In this document: one piece after another, positions 55,081 to 64,000 of the stretch
How positions within the stretch are numbered: the first letter of the stretch is position 1
Layout: every line of letters starts with the position of its first letter
NCBI RefSeq assembly: GCF_003626975.1
Contig: NZ_CP032616.1
Span: forward strand, 2,914,001 to 2,978,000
Direction: 5' to 3'
DNA length: 64,000 bases
Source: Pseudomonas sp. DY-1
GTDB taxonomy: Bacteria > Pseudomonadota > Gammaproteobacteria > Pseudomonadales > Pseudomonadaceae
Position numbers and translations under genes: made by a program
The notes under the pieces: generated by a model
The model's database searches: none
Seen by the model: only the letters and a program-made list of their open reading frames with translations
Told to the model about the DNA's origin: nothing

Positions 55081-55398
55081 TCAGAACACCAGGTCGGACA
55101 GGCGCCACACTTCGAAGGCCGGCGTTTCGTATGGGTGAGCCTTCTTCAGTGCCTTGACCGCATCGTGGATGAGCTCATCGGCCACCACCATTTCCACTTT
55201 CCATTCCGCCACCTGCTCGACGATCCCGGACTGGCCCAGGTAGGGATTGCTACCCTCCAGCGGACGGAACTGTCCCTGGCCGAGCGCCTGCCAGCAACAG
55301 CTGTCATAGGCGCCGATACGCCCGCCGCCAGCGGCGAAGATGGACTTTTTCACAGGTTCCAGATGGCTCTCCGGAACGTAGAAACACAGCTTGTACAT
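55081..55398 (-). CDS. YqfO/NIF3-like small protein
   Basis: This 105-residue protein begins YKLCFYVPESHLEPVKKSIF and contains GAGGGRIGAYDSCCW-like and AHPYETPAFEVWRL motifs. This is the CutA-like insert domain of NIF3/YqfO proteins found as a free-standing protein in Pseudomonas. The fold is PII/CutA-like. Its function is unknown; a metal or small-ligand role is likely. It is a usual neighbour of purL in the genus. Confidence 0.82.
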   Translation of the reverse strand: MYKLCFYVPESHLEPVKKSIFAAGGGRIGAYDSCCWQALGQGQFRPLEGSNPYLGQSGIVEQVAEWKVEMVVADELIHDAVKALKKAHPYETPAFEVWRLSDLVF

Positions 55399-55568
55399 CG
55401 GGTCCTCCGCGTGGCTCCGAATACGGGTTCATGCCAGGAAATGATGTCACGAATGATGGCATTTTGACGTCATATTGCCGAGGCACGGTTCACATACGGC
55501 GATTTGGACCCGTAGCGCAGCAATGCGTTCTGCGTGGGGATAGTGCGTCTGGTGATAAAGGTGAAGTG

Positions 55569-55829
55569 CTACTCACCTTTCCAGAAGCGCCGCCAGCGCT
55601 GGCCGAGGCTGGGTGTGGGCGGGCTGTGACTGCCATCGCACCACGGCAGCCGCGCGGACAGGCCACAGCGGCAGAGCAGTAACCGCTGCTCGCGACGAGC
55701 GGTCAGGTCGAAGCCGTCAGAGCAAGAGGAAGGACAATCAGGCAGCTGTGGCGAACGACCACAGCGGCAGAGCCGGCAGCGATCGCCGGGTTGGAGCAGG
55801 CGGACTTCAGGAAGAATCGGGTCCGGCAT
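55569..55829 (-). CDS. CDGSH-type iron-sulfur protein with a degenerate first motif
   Basis: From ATG 55829 the product has 86 residues. Near the C-terminus it has the full CxCx(S)x3PxCDGxH motif (CRCGLSARLPWCDGSH), which binds a 2Fe-2S cluster through three Cys and one His. An N-terminal sister segment (CRCGRSPQLPDCPSSC) keeps cysteines but lacks the CDGxH histidine, so it probably lost its cluster. The role in bacteria is redox or iron-related and not well defined. Confidence 0.82.
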   Translation of the reverse strand: MPDPILPEVRLLQPGDRCRLCRCGRSPQLPDCPSSCSDGFDLTARREQRLLLCRCGLSARLPWCDGSHSPPTPSLGQRWRRFWKGE

Positions 55830-55849
55830 GGGTGAGGCTCGAAAACAAA

Positions 55850-55882
55850 AAAGGCGGGAGAAGATTGCCTTCTCCCGCCTTT
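55850..55882 (-). terminator. Strong hairpin between purL and the CDGSH gene
   Basis: A 13-bp perfect stem AAAGGCGGGAGAA / TTCTCCCGCCTTT with a 7-base loop, flanked by A-rich DNA (T-rich on the minus strand). It ends the leftward purL transcript. A CCCTCTCC-type repeat lies beside it (about 55950-55972). Confidence 0.85.
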
Positions 55883-55997
55883 CACTGTCGATGTCCGAGT
55901 GGGCCAATCATGCGGAGCTGGCTGAAACGCCCTCTCCCGCCCTTCGGGCACCCTCTCCCCGGGGGAGAGGGTCATCAGAACGGCCTGCAGCCGGCTA

Positions 55998-61524
<5,527 letters not shown>

Positions 61525-61543
61525 GCCGCCCCTTCCGGCCAAG

Positions 61544-61570
61544 AAAAAGCCCGCATCAAGCGGGCTTTTT
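61544..61570 (+). terminator. Terminator of mltF
   Basis: A 10-bp stem AAAAAGCCCG / CGGGCTTTTT with a 7-base loop ends in a T-run, 19 bases after the mltF stop. Confidence 0.87.
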
Positions 61571-61623
61571 CATGTCGGACCATCACCTGACCTTGACCGG
61601 ACCGCCTGTCGCAAGCTTCCGCC

Positions 61624-62115
61624 TCAGGCGTCCTTGCGCGCAGCTCGACGGGCCTGGAAGAAACCGGAGAGCATCTCGCTGCACGCCAGCGCCAGCACGC
61701 CACCTTCAACCAGCACACGGTGATTGAGAAATTCCTGGTCGAAGAACTGGCCACGGCTGACCACCACGCCCGCCTTGGGTTCTGTGGCGCCGTAGACGAC
61801 GCGGGTTATCCGCGAATGGACGATGAGCCCGGCGCACATGCTGCAGGGTTCGAGCGTAACGTACAGCGTGCTGCCTACCAGACGATAGTTCTCCAGGCGG
61901 CTGGCAGCATCGCGCACCGCCACCATCTCGGCATGGGCACTGGGGTCATGGCCGGAGATCGGGCAATTGAACCCGCGCCCGACGATCTCGCCGTCCTTGA
62001 CCAGCACCGCGCCTACCGGCACCTCCCCCAGCGCCGCGCCCTGCTGGGCCAGGGCGAGGGCTTCGCGCATGAAGTGTTCGTCGCGGCTGCGGTCGATGAT
62101 CTGGGGCTGGCGCAT
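61624..62115 (-). CDS. tadA: tRNA-specific adenosine deaminase TadA
   Basis: From ATG 62115 the product has 163 residues with the deaminase zinc motifs HAEMVAV and PCSMC (TLEPCSMCAGLI). TadA converts the wobble adenosine of tRNA-Arg(ACG) to inosine and is essential in most bacteria. The start lies just inside the region of the multicopper oxidase stop, so the genes are closely linked. A TTG start at 62130 is less likely. Confidence 0.92.
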   Translation of the reverse strand: MRQPQIIDRSRDEHFMREALALAQQGAALGEVPVGAVLVKDGEIVGRGFNCPISGHDPSAHAEMVAVRDAASRLENYRLVGSTLYVTLEPCSMCAGLIVHSRITRVVYGATEPKAGVVVSRGQFFDQEFLNHRVLVEGGVLALACSEMLSGFFQARRAARKDA

Positions 62116-62122
62116 GGCAGGT

Positions 62123-63487
62123 TCAGACAACCTCGATGGCGGCCATCAGGCCGGTTTCCATATGGTCGATGACGTGGCAGTGGAACATCCAGACACCCGG
62201 GTTCTCCGCCACCAGCGCGATGCGCGCGGTCTCGTTCTTGCCCAACAGGTAGGTGTCGGTGAAGTAGGGAATGATCGACTTGCGGTCCGAGTCCAGCACC
62301 TTGAACGCCATGCCGTGCAGGTGAATGGGATGCAGGTACTGAGCCATGTTGCGCAGCTCGAAGATGTAGTGGCCATCCTTCCTCAGCCTGGCAATGGGAC
62401 GATCCGCGCAAGTCTTGTCGTTGATATCCCACGCCTTGCCGTTGATCTGCCAGTAGTTGCTCGGCCGTCCGGCGGCGCTGGCCAGGGTGGCGGCCCACTC
62501 GAAGTTGAAGCGCAGCACCTGGGCTTTCTCCAGGTCGGGCTCGGGTACCGGGTTGTCCGGTAGCGGCGCCGGCCAGTCGCCCGGTGCTTCACTGCTGGCC
62601 ACGCTCTTCAGCGTCGCCAGGCGCAACGGACCATTGCGCAGGGGCAGTTCGGTACCTTCAGCCGGCACCTTGATCGCCAGCTCGATGCGCATGCCCGGCC
62701 CCAGCCAGTACTCCTTGCCCAGGTCGCGCGGCTTCACCGGATGGCCGTCGAGGGAATAGATGCGCGCTTCCGCCCCCGGCATGTTGAGCCGATAGGTAAC
62801 GGTGCTGTCCAGGTTCAGGATACGCAGACGCACCACTTGCCCCGCGGGCAGCTCGATGGTCGGGAGCGACTTGCCGTTGATGGTACTCAGGCGACCACGG
62901 GTACCTTCACGGGCAGCCTCGCGGGGAACGCTGAAGGCGGTGAAGGCGCCTTCCTGGTCCACATGCCAGGTCTTCAGGCTGAGCACTTTTTCGTGTTTGA
63001 AGCCAGAAGGTTCACGCTCCTCGACGATTAGCGGGCCAACCAGGCCGCGCCCCAACTGATGGGCACTGGACAAGTGCGGGTGGTACCAGAAGCTGCCCGC
63101 GTCGTCGGTCTTGAAGCGATAGTCGAAGTACTCGCCGGGCAACACCGGCAACTGCGAAACGTAGGGGACGCCGTCCATCTCCAGGGGCACACGGATGCCA
63201 TGCCAGTGGATCGTGGTTGGCTCTTCGAGCTTGTTGATGAAGCGCACCCGCAGCCAGTCCCCCTGGCGCGAGCGCAGTTCCACGCCAGGCGCCTGCCCGC
63301 CATAGGCCCAGGCAGGCGTGGTGTGGCCGGGAACCAGTTCGAGGTCCAGCGGTGCGGCGATCAGTTCGTAGTCGTGGGTCTTTGCATCCAGGGTGCGGCC
63401 CAGCCAGTAGCGGGCACCACCGGCGCCAAGGCCAACAACGCCGAGGCCGGCCAGGCCGCCGAGAATCTGTCTGCGAGTGAAGGACAT
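62123..63487 (-). CDS. Tat-exported multicopper oxidase
   Basis: The start at ATG 63487 gives 454 residues, with a twin-arginine signal (MSFTRRQILGGLAGLGVVGL). Type 1-3 copper motifs are in order: HWHG (TIHWHGIRVPL), WYHPHL, HLHGMAF and the C-terminal HCHVIDHMETGLM. It oxidises a substrate with four copper ions and reduces oxygen to water; it may oxidise Cu(I) or other metals in the periplasm like CueO. No methionine-rich CueO loop is evident. It is divergent from an intradiol dioxygenase. Confidence 0.9.
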   Translation of the reverse strand: MSFTRRQILGGLAGLGVVGLGAGGARYWLGRTLDAKTHDYELIAAPLDLELVPGHTTPAWAYGGQAPGVELRSRQGDWLRVRFINKLEEPTTIHWHGIRVPLEMDGVPYVSQLPVLPGEYFDYRFKTDDAGSFWYHPHLSSAHQLGRGLVGPLIVEEREPSGFKHEKVLSLKTWHVDQEGAFTAFSVPREAAREGTRGRLSTINGKSLPTIELPAGQVVRLRILNLDSTVTYRLNMPGAEARIYSLDGHPVKPRDLGKEYWLGPGMRIELAIKVPAEGTELPLRNGPLRLATLKSVASSEAPGDWPAPLPDNPVPEPDLEKAQVLRFNFEWAATLASAAGRPSNYWQINGKAWDINDKTCADRPIARLRKDGHYIFELRNMAQYLHPIHLHGMAFKVLDSDRKSIIPYFTDTYLLGKNETARIALVAENPGVWMFHCHVIDHMETGLMAAIEVV

Positions 63488-63702
63488 GGGGGTCAGGCTC
63501 CTCTGGGGAAGAACAGGGCTGTCCCATCGGCTAATCGAACCAGCCTCTGTCGGGCTGGCTTTGGGGCGCACAAGATACACCCGGGAACTGTGAAAGATAA
63601 GTGAAAGCATCTGCATTGGCCGCGACCGATGGGCGCAGCAGTCGTTTCGTGCCAGGTCTAGGATGAAAGAGATGTCCCGACTCTCTTCAGAGGAGCGTCT
63701 CC

Positions 63703-64000
63703 GTGCATCCTACCCGCCGCCAACTGATGCAATTCGGTCTTGGCGGCCTGGTGTTGTTGAGCTGGCCGAGATTCAGCCTGTCCGATAACACCAGGGCCTG
63801 CCATCTCAGCCCGGAGCAGACCGCCGGGCCCTTCTATCTGGAAGATGCGCTGTTGCGCCAGGACATCACGGACGGCAAACCAGGCACTGCGTTGCGACTG
63901 CAGTTCGAGGTGCTGCAACTGGACGGCTGCCATCCCCTGGGCGATGCCGCCCTGGAAATCTGGCACTGCGATGCGCAGGGCGCCTATTCGGGCGCAGGAA
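63703..64000 (+). CDS. Intradiol ring-cleavage dioxygenase-like protein (cut by window edge)
   Basis: The gene starts at GTG 63703 with AGAGGAG upstream and runs off the window. The visible 99 residues show an RRQ-containing hydrophobic leader (VHPTRRQLMQFGLGGLVLLS), suggesting Tat or Sec export. Then come the intradiol dioxygenase entry (SPEQTAGPFYLED) and the core start ALEIWHCDAQGAYSG. Typical members open catechol-like rings with Fe(III), but exported ones have unknown substrates. Confidence 0.8.
   Translation, partial: MHPTRRQLMQFGLGGLVLLSWPRFSLSDNTRACHLSPEQTAGPFYLEDALLRQDITDGKPGTALRLQFEVLQLDGCHPLGDAALEIWHCDAQGAYSGAG

Overview
The window looks like a chromosomal segment of a gamma-proteobacterial Pseudomonas, probably related to the P. 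aeruginosa group. The evidence is the high GC content, a complete twelve-gene alginate operon in the P. aeruginosa order (algD-8-44-K-E-G-X-L-I-J-F-A), and Pseudomonas-type neighbourhoods (purL-mltF-tadA, moaC-moaD-moaE, an rhlB/acyl-CoA ligase/esterase/aap cluster). The species cannot be named from sequence alone.

Positions 1 to about 11,800 are an accessory island: visibly AT-richer in parts, mosaic in strand and full of remnants. It holds (i) a PIN-like gene overlapping a small upstream gene; (ii) a leftward ubiquitin-like conjugation operon made of a two-domain multiubiquitin protein, a family-E E2-like protein, a JAMM protease-E1 fusion and a DUF6527 zinc protein, followed by a frameshifted zinc-ribbon gene; (iii) a divergent rightward operon coding for a ribbon-helix-helix protein, a GNAT acetyltransferase, an XRE protein and an ImmA/IrrE metallopeptidase; (iv) a decayed livF-like fragment beside a MITE-like inverted repeat; (v) a small gene with a possible toxin-binding-type tail; (vi) a leftward pair (winged-helix/coiled-coil protein and SF2 helicase) divergent from a small XRE controller across a perfect 16-bp palindrome; and (vii) small unknown genes and a possible umuC 3' remnant. 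No integrase or transposase gene is visible. The strongest candidate for an under-described system is (ii)+(iii): the two operons are fired from back-to-back promoters over three TAGCT repeats spaced exactly 11 bp, a good layout for joint control by the RHH protein.

From 11.8 to 30.8 kb the DNA is ordinary core chromosome: moxR and a DUF58 gene, RNA helicase rhlB, a membrane dipeptidase, a cyclic-nucleotide-domain diguanylate cyclase, an acyl-CoA ligase with an esterase, a polar/general amino-acid ABC importer (aapJQMP), a second solute-binding protein, molybdopterin genes moaC-moaD-moaE, a PhoH-type PIN-ATPase and yaaA.

From 30.8 to 47.9 kb lies the alginate locus. Its 785-bp upstream region carries a row of 22-23-bp-spaced repeats, an AlgU-type promoter, an AlgR box and a structured leader. 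The operon makes GDP-mannuronate (AlgA, AlgD), polymerises and exports it (Alg8, Alg44, AlgK, AlgX, AlgE), and epimerises, acetylates or trims it (AlgG, AlgI, AlgJ, AlgF, AlgX, AlgL). Repeat-type hairpins sit between algD and alg8 and between algL and algI.

From 48 kb to the end are small housekeeping and stress genes: an SDR, a bufferin-type copper-peptide operon (bufA1-bufB-bufC) with a hairpin after bufA1, a GNAT, an EamA exporter with cupin and a divergent AraC regulator, a YqfO-like protein, a CDGSH protein, purL, mltF, tadA, a Tat-type multicopper oxidase and the start of an intradiol dioxygenase cut by the window edge.
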